DNA of 64,000 nt from Acidimicrobiia bacterium (GCA_022819505.1 JAJEHD010000008.1:21265-85264), one strand, 5' to 3'. Positions 39,014 through 48,243 are shown, counted from the first letter of the stretch. Numbers and translations are program-made. Notes: generated by a model not told the origin, from the sequence alone.

Positions 39014-39868
39014 TCAGCGGTCATTGACCCCGAACTTAGCCTTGAGCACCTGGTGGAACCGGCGGCTCTCGAAGGTCACCAGCCGGGCCGGGTGGGGCGA
39101 CGCCGAGCACACCACCGCGTCGTGCTGGTCGAGCTCGGCCAGCCGGCGGCCGTCCACCGACAGCACCGCGCCCCGATCGGTGAGGACCTCGAGCCGCAAC
39201 TCGGTGTCGGCCGCCACCACCATGGAGCGGTCGAACAGCATGTGGGGCGAGACCGGGGTCAGCAGCAGGGCCCGGTGGGTGGGGTCGATCACCGGCCCGC
39301 CGGCCGACAGGGAGTAGGCGGTCGAACCGGTCGGGGTGGACACGATGAGGCCGTCGGCCGCGTAGGTGGTGAACTGCTCGCCGTTGAGCGCCACTCCCAG
39401 CCGGAGCGCGAATGAAGCCGCGGGCCGCTCCACCACGGCCTCGTTCAAGGCGACATGGCGCTGGCGGCCGAGGCCCGGCTCGCCGAACTCGACGGTGAGC
39501 AGCATCCGCTCCTCGACGCCGTGGTTCCCGGCCAGCACCCGGTCGATGGCCGAGCGGGCGTCCTCCGGCGCGACCTCGGTGAGGTAGGCCATGCGGCCGA
39601 AGTTGACGCCCAGGATGGGCACCCCCGCCTCGCCGACCAGCTCCACCGCCCGAAGGATCGATCCGTCGCCTCCCAGGGTCACGACGGCGTCCAGACCCGG
39701 CGCGAAACGGTCGGGGCTGCACACCAGGTCCGGGCACGACACCGCGGCAGCCTCCTCGGGCGGCATGCGGACCTGGTGGCCCTCCCCCACCAGCCACATC
39801 GACAGGTCCCGGGCCGTGGCGGCCGCCTCGGGTCGGCCCTGGTGGACGATGAGACCGATGACCGCCAT
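39014..39868 (-). CDS. nadK: NAD kinase
   Basis: A 284-residue NAD+ kinase. The GGDG motif is in VVTLGGDGSILRAVE, with VNFGRMAYLTEV and the NE/D motif ALNEAVVER, then DGLIVSTPTGSTAYSLSAGGPV. The ATG at 39868 shares its A with the tlyA stop (TGATG). The longer open frame upstream is tlyA's shadow. Confidence 0.95.
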   Translation of the reverse strand: MAVIGLIVHQGRPEAAATARDLSMWLVGEGHQVRMPPEEAAAVSCPDLVCSPDRFAPGLDAVVTLGGDGSILRAVELVGEAGVPILGVNFGRMAYLTEVAPEDARSAIDRVLAGNHGVEERMLLTVEFGEPGLGRQRHVALNEAVVERPAASFALRLGVALNGEQFTTYAADGLIVSTPTGSTAYSLSAGGPVIDPTHRALLLTPVSPHMLFDRSMVVAADTELRLEVLTDRGAVLSVDGRRLAELDQHDAVVCSASPHPARLVTFESRRFHQVLKAKFGVNDR

Positions 39869-40683
39869 CAGTCCCGCCCGACCTCGATCGCCCGGGCCAC
39901 CGCGGCGTCGACCGCAGCGTCGATGCCGCCCACACCGCCCGCGCCGGGGTCCACGCGGGCGTGCAGCAGGAACTCCACGTTGCCCTCGGCGCCGGTGACA
40001 GGCGAGACCATGACCCCCATGATGGCCGCTCCGGCGTCCACAACGGCGCGGCAGACGTCGACAAGTGCCCGGCTCCACACCGCGGGGTCGCGGATCACGC
40101 CCCTGCCGCGGTCGGCCTCGGCCTTGCCCGCCTCGAACTGGGGCTTGACCAGAACGACCATGTCGGCGGTGGCCAGCCGGCACAAGTCGGCCGCGATGAG
40201 CCTCAACGAGATGAACGACACGTCGGCCACCAGCAGCTCGGCCGGGCCTCCCGCAGCCGCGGCCTCCAGGCCCCGCACGTCGGTGCGCTCCAGCGACACC
40301 ACCCTCGGGTCGGCCCGCAGGCGCTCGTGGAGCTGATTGCGACCGACGTCGATCGCGGCCACCGCGGTGGCGCCGTGCTGGAGCAGGCAGTCCGTGAACC
40401 CACCGGTGGACGCGCCGATGTCGATGGCCCGGCACCCAGAAGGATCGATACCGAAACCGGACAGCGCGGCCTCGAGCTTCTGCCCGCCCCTCGATACGTA
40501 GCGGGGCGGGTCGCCTGACACCTCCACCGCGTCGCCGGCATGCACGAGCCGGGCCGGCTTGTGAGCCGGTGCCCCGCCCACGGTGACCCGCCGCTCCTCA
40601 ATGAGCCGGACGGCCTCGCCGCGGCTGGCGGCCATGCCCCGCCGCACCAGCTCGCTGTCGAGCCGGCGGCGCCGGGACGTCAT
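39868..40683 (-). CDS. tlyA: TlyA-family rRNA 2'-O-methyltransferase
   Basis: A 271-residue protein with an N-terminal S4 domain (RRLDSELVRRGMAASRGEAVRLIEERRVTVGG) and an FtsJ-like methyltransferase domain with motif I DIGASTGGFTDCLLQ and the downstream VLVKPQFEAG. In mycobacteria TlyA methylates 16S and 23S rRNA and affects capreomycin sensitivity; that exact activity is inferred here. I chose the ATG at 40683 (MTSRRRRLDSEL). The 42 codons further upstream in the frame run through the palindromic repeats. Confidence 0.92.
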   Translation of the reverse strand: MTSRRRRLDSELVRRGMAASRGEAVRLIEERRVTVGGAPAHKPARLVHAGDAVEVSGDPPRYVSRGGQKLEAALSGFGIDPSGCRAIDIGASTGGFTDCLLQHGATAVAAIDVGRNQLHERLRADPRVVSLERTDVRGLEAAAAGGPAELLVADVSFISLRLIAADLCRLATADMVVLVKPQFEAGKAEADRGRGVIRDPAVWSRALVDVCRAVVDAGAAIMGVMVSPVTGAEGNVEFLLHARVDPGAGGVGGIDAAVDAAVARAIEVGRD

Positions 40684-40718
40684 GCGGAGCCGGGCGCCGC
40701 GTTCCCGCTGGCGAGACG

Positions 40719-40765
40719 GAACTGGCAGCGTCGTGCACGCATAGCGAGCATTTTGCTGCCAGTTC
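40719..40765. repeat. 47-nt palindromic repeat, copy A
   Basis: GAACTGGCAGC at one end pairs perfectly with GCTGCCAGTTC at the other (11-bp stem). It resembles copy B at 40790-40836, about 80 percent identical by eye, period 71 bp. Confidence 0.65.
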
Positions 40766-40789
40766 CCGCCGATGGCACGGCCGATCCCC

Positions 40790-40836
40790 GAATTGGTAGC
40801 GTTATGCACGGATAGCGAACATTGCGCTGGCAGTTC
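40790..40836. repeat. 47-nt palindromic repeat, copy B
   Basis: Diverged copy of 40719-40765 whose ends still pair if G-U pairs and one mismatch are allowed. It ends 16 bp before the amidohydrolase -10 box. Confidence 0.6.
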
Positions 40837-40852
40837 CCCGGCGGCCTGCGGC

Positions 40853-40858
40853 TAGCCT
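40853..40858 (+). promoter_or_regulatory. -10 box of the amidohydrolase gene (leaderless)
   Basis: TAGCCT, 8 nt before the ATG at 40867. Confidence 0.55.
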
Positions 40859-40866
40859 CGCCCTCC

Positions 40867-42126
40867 ATGGCCGGGTTCGACGGGGACGGGCAACTCTTGG
40901 AGATCAACGGGCCACGCCTGCTCCAGCGGCTGTGGGACCTGGCCGAGATCGGCCCTATCCCGGGAGGGGGCAACAACCGTCTGGCTCTCACCGACGCCGA
41001 CAAGGAGGGCCGCGATCTGGTGGTCACCTGGATGCGCGACCTCGGCCTCGATGTGAGCATCGACACGATCGGCAACGTCGTAGCGGTGCAGACCGACGTG
41101 GGCGAGGGGCCGCCGGTGATGATGGGCTCGCACATCGACACGGTGGCGACCGGCGGCAAGTACGACGGCAACCTGGGGGTTCTGACCGCACTGGAGGTGA
41201 TCGAGACCGCCATCGAGAGCGGCGTCGAACTCGACCGCCCGCTGGCCGCGGCCTTCTTCACCAACGAGGAGGGCTCCCGTTTCCCGCCCGACATGATGGG
41301 CAGCCTCTGCTACACCGGCGGCCTGACCGTCGAGGAGGCCATGTCGACCACCGACGCCGATGGGAAGTCGGTCGGCGACGAGTTGGACCGCATCGGCTAC
41401 CGCGGCCCGATGCCGTGTCCGGGGCCGGCCCCCTACGCGTTCGTCGAACTCCATATCGAGCAGGGTCCGGTGCTGGAGCGCGACGGCATGCGCATCGGCG
41501 CGGTGACCGGTGTCCAGGGCATCTCCTGGACCGAGGTCAACATCACCGGCCAGTCGAACCACGCCGGAACCACCCCGATGAGCATGCGCCGCGACGCGGG
41601 CCTGGCCGCGGGCGAGCTGGTGGTGGCCGTGCGGCGCATCGCTGACGAGATGGGCGGCACCCAGGTGGGAACGGTGGGGGCCCTGAGGCTTCACCCCGAC
41701 CTGGTGAACGTGGTGGCGGCCCGGGCCAAGCTCATAGTCGACCTCCGCAACACCGACGATGACGACCTGCAGTCGGCTGAGCGGCGCCTGCTCGCGGAGA
41801 CCAAGCGGATAGCTGAGTCGGAGGAGGTCGAGATCGACACCAAGTGGGTGGCCCGCTTCGAACCGGTCGTCTTCGACCCCCGGGTGGTGGAACTGGTCGA
41901 GTCCACCGCCTCGGCGCTGGGACTGTCGGTGCGCCGGATGCCCTCAGGGGCGGGCCACGACGCCCAGATACTGGCCGAGGTGTGCCCGGCCGGCATGGTG
42001 TTCGTGCCCAGCGTCAAGGGCATCAGCCACAACCCGGCTGAGTTCACCGAGCCCGACGATCTGGTGGCCGGCGCCAACGTGCTGTTGAACACGGTGGTCG
42101 CCCTGGCCCGGGGCCACCTGTCCTAA
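40867..42126 (+). CDS. M20-family amidase/hydantoinase-carbamoylase type hydrolase
   Basis: A 419-residue dinuclear-zinc amidohydrolase of the N-carbamoyl-L-amino acid hydrolase / allantoate amidohydrolase group. Metal ligands are visible in MGSHIDT, KYDGNLG, FFTNEEGSRF, VELHIEQGPVL and GISHNPAE. The lid/dimerisation domain holds ITGQSNHAGTTPM. Substrate cannot be settled from sequence: carbamoyl amino acids, allantoate and beta-ureidopropionate are all possible. I chose the ATG at 40867, 8 nt after the -10 box, not the upstream in-frame GTG/ATG codons. An ammonium transporter lies two genes downstream, which would fit nitrogen scavenging. Confidence 0.87.
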   Translation: MAGFDGDGQLLEINGPRLLQRLWDLAEIGPIPGGGNNRLALTDADKEGRDLVVTWMRDLGLDVSIDTIGNVVAVQTDVGEGPPVMMGSHIDTVATGGKYDGNLGVLTALEVIETAIESGVELDRPLAAAFFTNEEGSRFPPDMMGSLCYTGGLTVEEAMSTTDADGKSVGDELDRIGYRGPMPCPGPAPYAFVELHIEQGPVLERDGMRIGAVTGVQGISWTEVNITGQSNHAGTTPMSMRRDAGLAAGELVVAVRRIADEMGGTQVGTVGALRLHPDLVNVVAARAKLIVDLRNTDDDDLQSAERRLLAETKRIAESEEVEIDTKWVARFEPVVFDPRVVELVESTASALGLSVRRMPSGAGHDAQILAEVCPAGMVFVPSVKGISHNPAEFTEPDDLVAGANVLLNTVVALARGHLS

Positions 42127-42134
42127 CGGCTCCG

Positions 42135-43244
42135 ATGACCAGGAGGGCGACTTTCACCGGGTGGGGCAAGTGCGTGCCCCCGGTGAAGCTGACCAACGCC
42201 GACCTCGAACAGCTCGTCGACACCGACGACAACTGGATCGTGGAGCGCACCGGCATCCGCGAGCGCGGCATCTCCCACGTCGAGACCACCGACCTGGCCG
42301 AAGTGGCTGCCCTGAAGGCCCTAGCCGCAGCCGGCTTGGAGGCAACCGACATCGACATGCTCATCCTGGCCACGGTCACGCCCGAGATCACCTGCCCCAG
42401 CAACGCCTGCTTCCTCCAGGAGCGCCTCGGCGCGGTCAATGCGGCCGCCTTCGACCTCAACGCGGCGTGCAGCGGGTGGATCTACGGCACGGCCACGGCG
42501 TCGTCGATGATCGTTGCCGGGGTGGCCGAGCGCGTGCTGCTGGTGGGGGCCGAGAAGCTGCACTGGGTGATGGACTACTGGGACCGGGCCACCTGCATAC
42601 TCTTCGGGGACGGCGCGGGCGCCGCCGTGCTCGAGCCGTCGGAGGCCGGTGAGGGCGTGCTCGCCGCCGACCTCGGCGCCGACGGCGTGGCCGGAGGGAC
42701 CATGGTGATCCCGACCCTCGGCACCCGGGGGCGGTTGAGTTCGGTGCGCGACCCGTTCGTGCACCGGCTGCACTTCGACGGCCAAGCCGTGTTCAAGATC
42801 GCCGTCCAGGGCATCGAGGCGTCGGTGCGGCGAGCGCTGGACCAGGCGGGGCTCGACCTCGCGGACGTCGACGCGGTGATCCCCCACCAAGCCAACGAGC
42901 GGATCATCTCGGCTGCGGCCCGGCGGCTCGGCATCGACAGTGACCGTGTCATGCTCAACATCGATACGCACGGCAACTCGGCGGCCGCGTCGGTGCCCAT
43001 GGCTCTGGTGGATGCTCTGGAGGCGGGGCTGATCCGGCCGGGGTCGATCGTCGTGCAGACCGCCTTCGGCGGTGGCGTGACCTGGGGGTCCACGGTGACC
43101 CGCTGGGGCGAGCGGGTGGAGGCGCTCGGCAGTTGCGACGCGGATCTGCCGGCCTGCGATGAGACGGTCTTCGACCTGCTGGCGTCCAACCGGGACTTCT
43201 ACGCTCCCCTGCACCCGGACCCCGCGGTCGACCCGGCCACCTGA
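42135..43244 (+). CDS. fabH: beta-ketoacyl-ACP synthase III family protein
   Basis: A 369-residue thiolase-fold condensing enzyme with the KAS III triad: Cys in DLNAACSGWIYG, His in IPHQANERI and Asn in NIDTHGNSAAAS. The N-terminal DDNWIVERTGIRERGI is also classic FabH. About 40 residues beyond the usual C-terminus are added. FabH starts fatty acid synthesis from acyl-CoA and malonyl-ACP, but isolated KAS III homologues often do other condensations, so the specific role is uncertain. It starts 8 bp after the amidohydrolase. Confidence 0.88.
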   Translation: MTRRATFTGWGKCVPPVKLTNADLEQLVDTDDNWIVERTGIRERGISHVETTDLAEVAALKALAAAGLEATDIDMLILATVTPEITCPSNACFLQERLGAVNAAAFDLNAACSGWIYGTATASSMIVAGVAERVLLVGAEKLHWVMDYWDRATCILFGDGAGAAVLEPSEAGEGVLAADLGADGVAGGTMVIPTLGTRGRLSSVRDPFVHRLHFDGQAVFKIAVQGIEASVRRALDQAGLDLADVDAVIPHQANERIISAAARRLGIDSDRVMLNIDTHGNSAAASVPMALVDALEAGLIRPGSIVVQTAFGGGVTWGSTVTRWGERVEALGSCDADLPACDETVFDLLASNRDFYAPLHPDPAVDPAT

Positions 43245-43317
43245 GCGGACTGAGACTCCTTCTTACTGCTATTGTCTCGCTCCGTTGGCCCCTGCCTCGA
43301 GACAAGGAGAACCGCGC

Positions 43318-44709
43318 ATGACCTTGATTCGAAAGCGTGGTCCGAAAGTCGCCGGAATCACGTTGCTGGCGGCTGCGTTCCTGATAGCGCTGCCGGCGGT
43401 CGCGCTGGCTGACGAAGCACAAGGCGGGTCGGCGGGCCTGCCCCGTGAGGAACTGCAGTTCATCCTCAACACCTTCGCGTTCCTGGTCTGGGGCGCGCTG
43501 GTCATGTGGATGTGCGCCGGCTTCACGATGCTGGAGTCGGGCGCGGTCCGCACCAAGAACGCCTCGATGATCTGCCTCAAGAACATTGGCATCTACTCGA
43601 TCGCCGGCCTGGCCTACTACTTCATCGGCTACAACCTGATGTACGTCGACGTGGGCAGCGTCATCGGCTCGTTCCAGTTCCTGTACGGCCCCTCCGACGC
43701 CGAGATCGGCCTGCTCGACGGCGCCGTCGAGAACCTCGCCGACGTCGTGGGCAACGGCTACTCGGTCATGTCGGACTGGTTCTTCCAGATGGTCTTCGTC
43801 GCCACCGCCGCATCGATCGTCTCCGGCGCTATCGCCGAGCGCATCAAGATGTGGGCGTTCTTCGCGTTCACACTGATCCTGACTGCCTTCATCTACCCGA
43901 TCGTCGGCGCCTGGTTCTGGGGCGGCGGTTGGCTGGCCGAGGAGGGCTTCGTCGACTTCGCCGGATCGACCATCGTTCACAGCACCGGCGGCTGGGCCGC
44001 GCTGGCCGGCCTGATCATCATCGGGCCCCGGCTCGGCAAGTACCGCAGGGACGGGACGGTGAAGGCCACGCCCCCGTCCAACGTGCTGCTGGTGACGCTG
44101 GGTGTGCTCATCCTGTGGCTCGGGTGGTTCGGGTTCAACGGCGGCTCGCAGCTGGCTCTGGGAAGCGCCGCCGACGCGGTGGCCATGAGCAACGTGCTGG
44201 TCAACACCAATCTGGCCGCCGCGGCCGGCGTGGTGGCCGCGCTGGCCGTGTCCCGTCCCATCTTCGGCCGCATGGACCTGTTCGCGGGCCTCAACGGTGC
44301 CCTCGCCGGACTGGTCTCCATCACGGCTGCTCCCGACCTCACCGATCATTGGTGGTCGGTCATCATCGGAGCCATCGGCGGCGTCATCTGCACCCTGGCC
44401 ATCAGGGGTTTGGAGAAGATCAAGATCGACGACGTGGTCGGCGCCATCCCCGCCCACCTCGTGTGCGGCATCTGGGGAACTCTGGCCGCCTGCATCGCCG
44501 GCGGCGCCAAGTTCCATGTCCAGCTCATCGGAGTGCTGGCCATCGGCGCGTTCGTGTTCGTCACGTCGCTGATCGTGTGGAAGCTCCTCGACATGGCCAT
44601 GGGGCTGCGGGTGTCCACCGAGGCCGAGCGGCTCGGCCAGGACACTGCGGAACTGGGCATCGAGACCTATCCCGAGTTCGTCCTCATGCCCGAGGAGTTC
44701 GACGACTGA
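43318..44709 (+). CDS. amt: ammonium transporter (Amt/MEP/Rh family)
   Basis: A 463-residue transporter with a cleavable-looking signal peptide (GITLLAAAFLIALPAVALADEA), then 11 membrane helices. The two pore histidines are in TIVHSTGGWAALAG and IPAHLVCGIWGTL. GCAGFTMLESGAVRTKN-like sequence and DWFFQMVFVATAASIVSGA are signature segments. The ATG at 43318 has AAGGAGA upstream, so unlike many neighbours it is a leadered gene. No PII regulator (glnK) is adjacent, which is unusual for amt. Confidence 0.94.
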   Translation: MTLIRKRGPKVAGITLLAAAFLIALPAVALADEAQGGSAGLPREELQFILNTFAFLVWGALVMWMCAGFTMLESGAVRTKNASMICLKNIGIYSIAGLAYYFIGYNLMYVDVGSVIGSFQFLYGPSDAEIGLLDGAVENLADVVGNGYSVMSDWFFQMVFVATAASIVSGAIAERIKMWAFFAFTLILTAFIYPIVGAWFWGGGWLAEEGFVDFAGSTIVHSTGGWAALAGLIIIGPRLGKYRRDGTVKATPPSNVLLVTLGVLILWLGWFGFNGGSQLALGSAADAVAMSNVLVNTNLAAAAGVVAALAVSRPIFGRMDLFAGLNGALAGLVSITAAPDLTDHWWSVIIGAIGGVICTLAIRGLEKIKIDDVVGAIPAHLVCGIWGTLAACIAGGAKFHVQLIGVLAIGAFVFVTSLIVWKLLDMAMGLRVSTEAERLGQDTAELGIETYPEFVLMPEEFDD

Positions 44710-44751
44710 CCAACTACCCACCACCCGCACTGAAGGAAAGGGCGTTTCGCT

Positions 44752-45888
44752 GTGGCTGACGCGCTAGGTATCGAGCACCTCACGGACCTGACCAACGGCG
44801 AGGCGGTGGCGGCGTTCTTCACGCCGCTGATCATCTTCGCGGTGTTCTTCGTGCTGCAGATCGTCCTGCCGGCGAGGCGGGTCACCGGCTACGTGAAGGA
44901 CCGCGACACCGGCGAGCCCCGCAGTTACCGGCTCAACGGGCTGCTGGTGTTCGTGATCACGCATCTGGTGTGGGCCTTCGGACTCTTCGGCCTGCCCCGC
45001 GACTGGTTCTACCGGTCGTCGCTGTGGGCGGTGGTCGGGGGCACGGTCTTCTGCGCGATCTTCGCGGTGTGGTCGGTGTTCACCCAGCCCAAGGGCGAGA
45101 TCGCCAACCCCTGGCTGGCCCTGTGGGAGGGCCGGTCCCAGGAGCTCCAGTTGTTCGGCGGCCGCATCGACATCAAGATGTGGTGGTACGTGGTGGGCGG
45201 GACGATGCTGTCGCTCAACGCCCTGTCGGGGGCGGCGTGGCACCACAACCGCTTCGGCGACGATGCCAACCCGGGCATCTACCTGTATGCCGCGTTCTGG
45301 ACGTTCTACACCTTCGACTACTTCATCTGGGAGCGGGTCCAGCTCTACACCTTCGACCTGATCCACGAGCACATCGGATTCAAGCTTTGGTGGGGCGGCC
45401 TGGTGGCCTACGGGTGGCTGTTCATCCTGCCGCTGTGGGGCATGGCCGCCCATCCCGACCCCGGGTACTCGACGGGGCTCACCTACTTCTGGCTCATCGC
45501 AGTGTGCGTGCTGTTCCTAGGCGGATGGACCATCGGGAGGGGCGCCAACCTCCAGAAGTACACGTTCAAGCGGTGGCCGGACCGCAAGTTCCTCTGGGTC
45601 GAGCCGGTGTACATCGAGGCCGGCGAGCGCAAGATCCTGTGCAGCGGATGGTGGCGCCCGGCCCGCCACTTCAACTACCTGGGCGAGGGGATCCTGGCGG
45701 TGTCGTTCGCTCTGGTATTCGGCCACCCCGGCAACCTGTGGGCTTGGACCTACTCCATCTTCGTGGTCAGCTTCTTCACCGTCCGCCAGCGCTTCGACGA
45801 GCGCGAGTGCGAGCAGAAGTACGGTCCCGAGAAGTGGGCCGAGTACAAGGCCCGAGTGCCCTACCGGATCTTCCCCAAGATCTACTGA
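44752..45888 (+). CDS. sterol reductase family membrane protein (ERG4/ERG24/DHCR7-like)
   Basis: A 378-residue polytopic membrane protein with about nine hydrophobic helices. Hallmarks of the sterol C14/C7/C24 reductase family are visible: SYRLNGLLVFVITH early on, LCSGWWRPARHFNYLGEGILA, then RFDERECEQKYGPEKWAEYKARVPYRIFPKIY at the C-terminus, where CxxKYG..W..Y...VPYRI.P.IY is almost universal in the eukaryotic enzymes and in the lamin B receptor. The NADPH-linked double-bond reduction is inferred; no sterol synthesis genes are seen here. An isoprenylcysteine methyltransferase-like role is the alternative. The GTG at 44752 has AAGGAAAGG upstream and follows amt by 42 bp. Confidence 0.8.
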   Translation: MADALGIEHLTDLTNGEAVAAFFTPLIIFAVFFVLQIVLPARRVTGYVKDRDTGEPRSYRLNGLLVFVITHLVWAFGLFGLPRDWFYRSSLWAVVGGTVFCAIFAVWSVFTQPKGEIANPWLALWEGRSQELQLFGGRIDIKMWWYVVGGTMLSLNALSGAAWHHNRFGDDANPGIYLYAAFWTFYTFDYFIWERVQLYTFDLIHEHIGFKLWWGGLVAYGWLFILPLWGMAAHPDPGYSTGLTYFWLIAVCVLFLGGWTIGRGANLQKYTFKRWPDRKFLWVEPVYIEAGERKILCSGWWRPARHFNYLGEGILAVSFALVFGHPGNLWAWTYSIFVVSFFTVRQRFDERECEQKYGPEKWAEYKARVPYRIFPKIY

Positions 45889-45909
45889 GGGGGATCCCTC
45901 CCGGCGGAG

Positions 45910-45984
45910 TGGAGGTGAGGGGATTCGAACCCCTGGCCTCCTCGATGCGACCGAGGCGCTCTAGCCAGACTGAGCTACACCCCC
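45910..45984 (-). tRNA. tRNA-Ala (anticodon CGC)
   Basis: The cloverleaf is complete: acceptor GGGGGTG with CACCTCC including the G3-U70 pair that identifies alanine tRNAs, anticodon stem CCTCG/CGAGG, loop GTCGCAT with anticodon CGC (reads GCG), and T loop TTCGAAT. CCA is not encoded. A candidate TAAACT -10 box lies at 45995-46000. Confidence 0.95.
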
Positions 45985-45994
45985 GCAGCCGGCG

Positions 45995-46000
45995 AGTTTA
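45995..46000 (-). promoter_or_regulatory. candidate -10 box of tRNA-Ala
   Basis: TAAACT on the minus strand, 10 nt before the mature tRNA 5' end. Confidence 0.45.
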
Positions 46001-46016
46001 GCGGCGCTTCCGCCGC
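46001..46016 (-). terminator. hairpin after the GlpR-like gene
   Basis: GCGGCG and CGCCGC pair around a 4-nt loop, 5 nt after the stop of the GlpR-like gene and abutting the tRNA-Ala -10 box. There is no T run, so termination is only a suggestion. Confidence 0.4.
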
Positions 46017-46021
46017 ACCGG

Positions 46022-46504
46022 TCAGCCGTTAACGACCCGCCGCAAGGGCGTTACCACTACCTCGCTGGACGAGGGCCGCTGCGGATAGAGCACCCTGACC
46101 TCGGCCACGCCCGGAGCCGCGACCTGCTGGCGGCGGGAGGCACCGAAGGTGAACAGCAGGAGGGCCACATCGGCCAGAACGTGGACGGCCAGGGCAGCCC
46201 CTCCCAGAGCGGGAATAGCCAGCAGCGAGGCCGCGGCCACCGCCCCGAGGACCGCGACCACCTGACGGCGGCGCGACAGCGCATGCTCGGCAGACCGAGG
46301 CGCGTCGAACAACTCGCCGCTGGGCCTGGCTCCACTACCGGGACCGCCGGCGAACCCGAAACTGCGGTCCATGGACTTGAAGGGACGGTTGAAGCTCACG
46401 GCTCCGTTGCTGCGAACCGGCTGAGAAGCCCGCCGCTCCCGGAACCACAGCACGAAGTATCCCAGCCACGCGGCCGCCAACACCGCCAACACGATGAGAG
46501 TCAC
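46022..46504 (-). CDS. GlpR/SepX-like membrane protein
   Basis: A 160-residue protein with one N-terminal membrane helix (LIVLAVLAAAWLGYFVLWFRERR), a cytoplasmic segment of about 55 residues, and two closely spaced helices (about 82-118), then a short tail. This is the layout of the actinobacterial SepX/GlpR proteins, division-associated receptors for the gephyrin-like protein Glp (a MoeA homologue). A moeA-type gene lies three genes upstream in the same direction, which supports the call. Sequence similarity I can recognise is limited. The GTG at 46504 has AGGAGGAGA upstream. Confidence 0.6.
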   Translation of the reverse strand: MTLIVLAVLAAAWLGYFVLWFRERRASQPVRSNGAVSFNRPFKSMDRSFGFAGGPGSGARPSGELFDAPRSAEHALSRRRQVVAVLGAVAAASLLAIPALGGAALAVHVLADVALLLFTFGASRRQQVAAPGVAEVRVLYPQRPSSSEVVVTPLRRVVNG

Positions 46505-46725
46505 AGACTGGTCTCCTCCTGATTCGATCGGATGGGGTCACCGACGCCCCTGCGGATGCGCACCAGACGCTCCGCGCACCGCTTCGACGACCCGTACATG
46601 CGACGACGGCTCCCTCAAGAATGGCAGGCAGCAACATCGGGGTGGTGGATGTCTGGGGTGATCGATATCCACCGGGCGATATTCGCGGTCCCTCACCGCG
46701 ATCCGTGCCCGAGATCAACCGGCGA

Positions 46726-47199
<474 letters not shown>

Positions 47200-47201
47200 C
47201 G

Positions 47202-47216
47202 CTCAGCCGCCGATCT
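47202..47216. repeat. 15-bp direct repeat, copy 1 (after moaA)
   Basis: Identical to 47236-47250, period 34 bp. The other copy holds the moaA Gly-Gly end and TGA stop; this one lies between moaA and moaC. Confidence 0.6.
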
Positions 47217-47236
47217 CGCTGACGCGCCGGGAGACC

Positions 47237-48220
47237 TCAGCCGCCGATCTGCGACATGGAGCGGCGGGGCTTGATGAAGTTCACCCTGTTGATCTGGTGA
47301 CCGGCCCACTTCGACGCCACCGACGCCTCCAGCGCGGCCGCGATCTCGTCGTCGTCGGCGCCGGACCGCAGCAGGGCCCGCACATCCGTCTCGGTCACCG
47401 CGAAGAGGCAGTTGCGGAACTGCCCGTCGGCGGTGAGACGCACCCGGTCGCAGGTGGAGCAGAAGGAGTCGCTGACCGAGGCGACGATACCGACGTGGCC
47501 CGATCCGTCAGCGAAGCGATAGCGGCTGGCCGGCGCCGAGGTACGTTCGACCGGCTCCACCGGGCAGGCCTCGCTGACCCGGGCCAGGATCTCATTGACC
47601 GGAACCACCAGATCGTTGGTCCAGATGCCGTCGGCGTCGAGCGGCATGAACTCGATGAACCTGACTTCGACGCCCTTGGCCCGCCCGTACTCCACGAAGT
47701 CGGCGATCTCGTCGTCGTTGACGCCGCGCATCACCACGCAGTTGACCTTGACTGGATCGAAGCCGGCGTCGCGGGCGGCGTCTATGCCGTCGAGCACCCG
47801 GGTGAGGGCGTCGCGGCGGGTGAGCTCGGCGAACCGGTCGGCGCGCAGCGAGTCACATGAGACGTTCACCCGGCGAAGGCCCGCGGCCCGCAGGTCGGCG
47901 GCCAGCAACGGCAGAGAGACGCCGTTGGTGGTCATGGCAAGGTCCGTGCCGAGCGCGGCGAGCATCCCGACCAGCGTGGGCAGGTTGGCCCGCACCGTGG
48001 GCTCGCCGCCGGTCAAGCGGATGCCGTTGACCCCGTAGCGCTCCACCATGATCCGGGCCAGTCTGGTGATTTCCTCGAACGTGAGGATCCCGTCTCGGGG
48101 CAGCCACTCGAGACCCTCTGCGGGCATGCAGTAGGTGCAGCGGAAGTTGCACCGGTCGGTGACCGAGATCCTCAGGTCCCGGTGGACCCGCCCGAAGCCG
48201 TCGACGAGCTGCGTTGCCAT
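47237..48220 (-). CDS. moaA: GTP 3',8-cyclase MoaA
   Basis: A 327-residue radical SAM enzyme, first step of molybdopterin synthesis. The SAM cluster motif is CNFRCTYC in VTDRCNFRCTYCMP; the C-terminal cluster has CSTCDRVRLTADGQFRNCLF; the chain ends in the conserved Gly-Gly needed for catalysis. I prefer the ATG at 48220 (MATQLVDGFGR), 8 nt after a TAGCCT box. An upstream ATG at 48247, which overlaps the moeA stop, is the alternative and would add nine residues. Confidence 0.95.
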   Translation of the reverse strand: MATQLVDGFGRVHRDLRISVTDRCNFRCTYCMPAEGLEWLPRDGILTFEEITRLARIMVERYGVNGIRLTGGEPTVRANLPTLVGMLAALGTDLAMTTNGVSLPLLAADLRAAGLRRVNVSCDSLRADRFAELTRRDALTRVLDGIDAARDAGFDPVKVNCVVMRGVNDDEIADFVEYGRAKGVEVRFIEFMPLDADGIWTNDLVVPVNEILARVSEACPVEPVERTSAPASRYRFADGSGHVGIVASVSDSFCSTCDRVRLTADGQFRNCLFAVTETDVRALLRSGADDDEIAAALEASVASKWAGHQINRVNFIKPRRSMSQIGG

Positions 48221-48228
48221 CACTTCGG

Positions 48229-48234
48229 AGGCTA
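48229..48234 (-). promoter_or_regulatory. -10 box of moaA (leaderless, internal to the operon)
   Basis: TAGCCT on the minus strand, 8 nt before the ATG at 48220 and just after the moeA stop. Confidence 0.45.
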
Positions 48235-48243
48235 GCGCCGCTC

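Noticed and set aside
42955..44730. 591-codon minus-strand frame
   Set aside because: Antisense to amt, with low-complexity Asp/Gly/Arg/His composition and no motifs.
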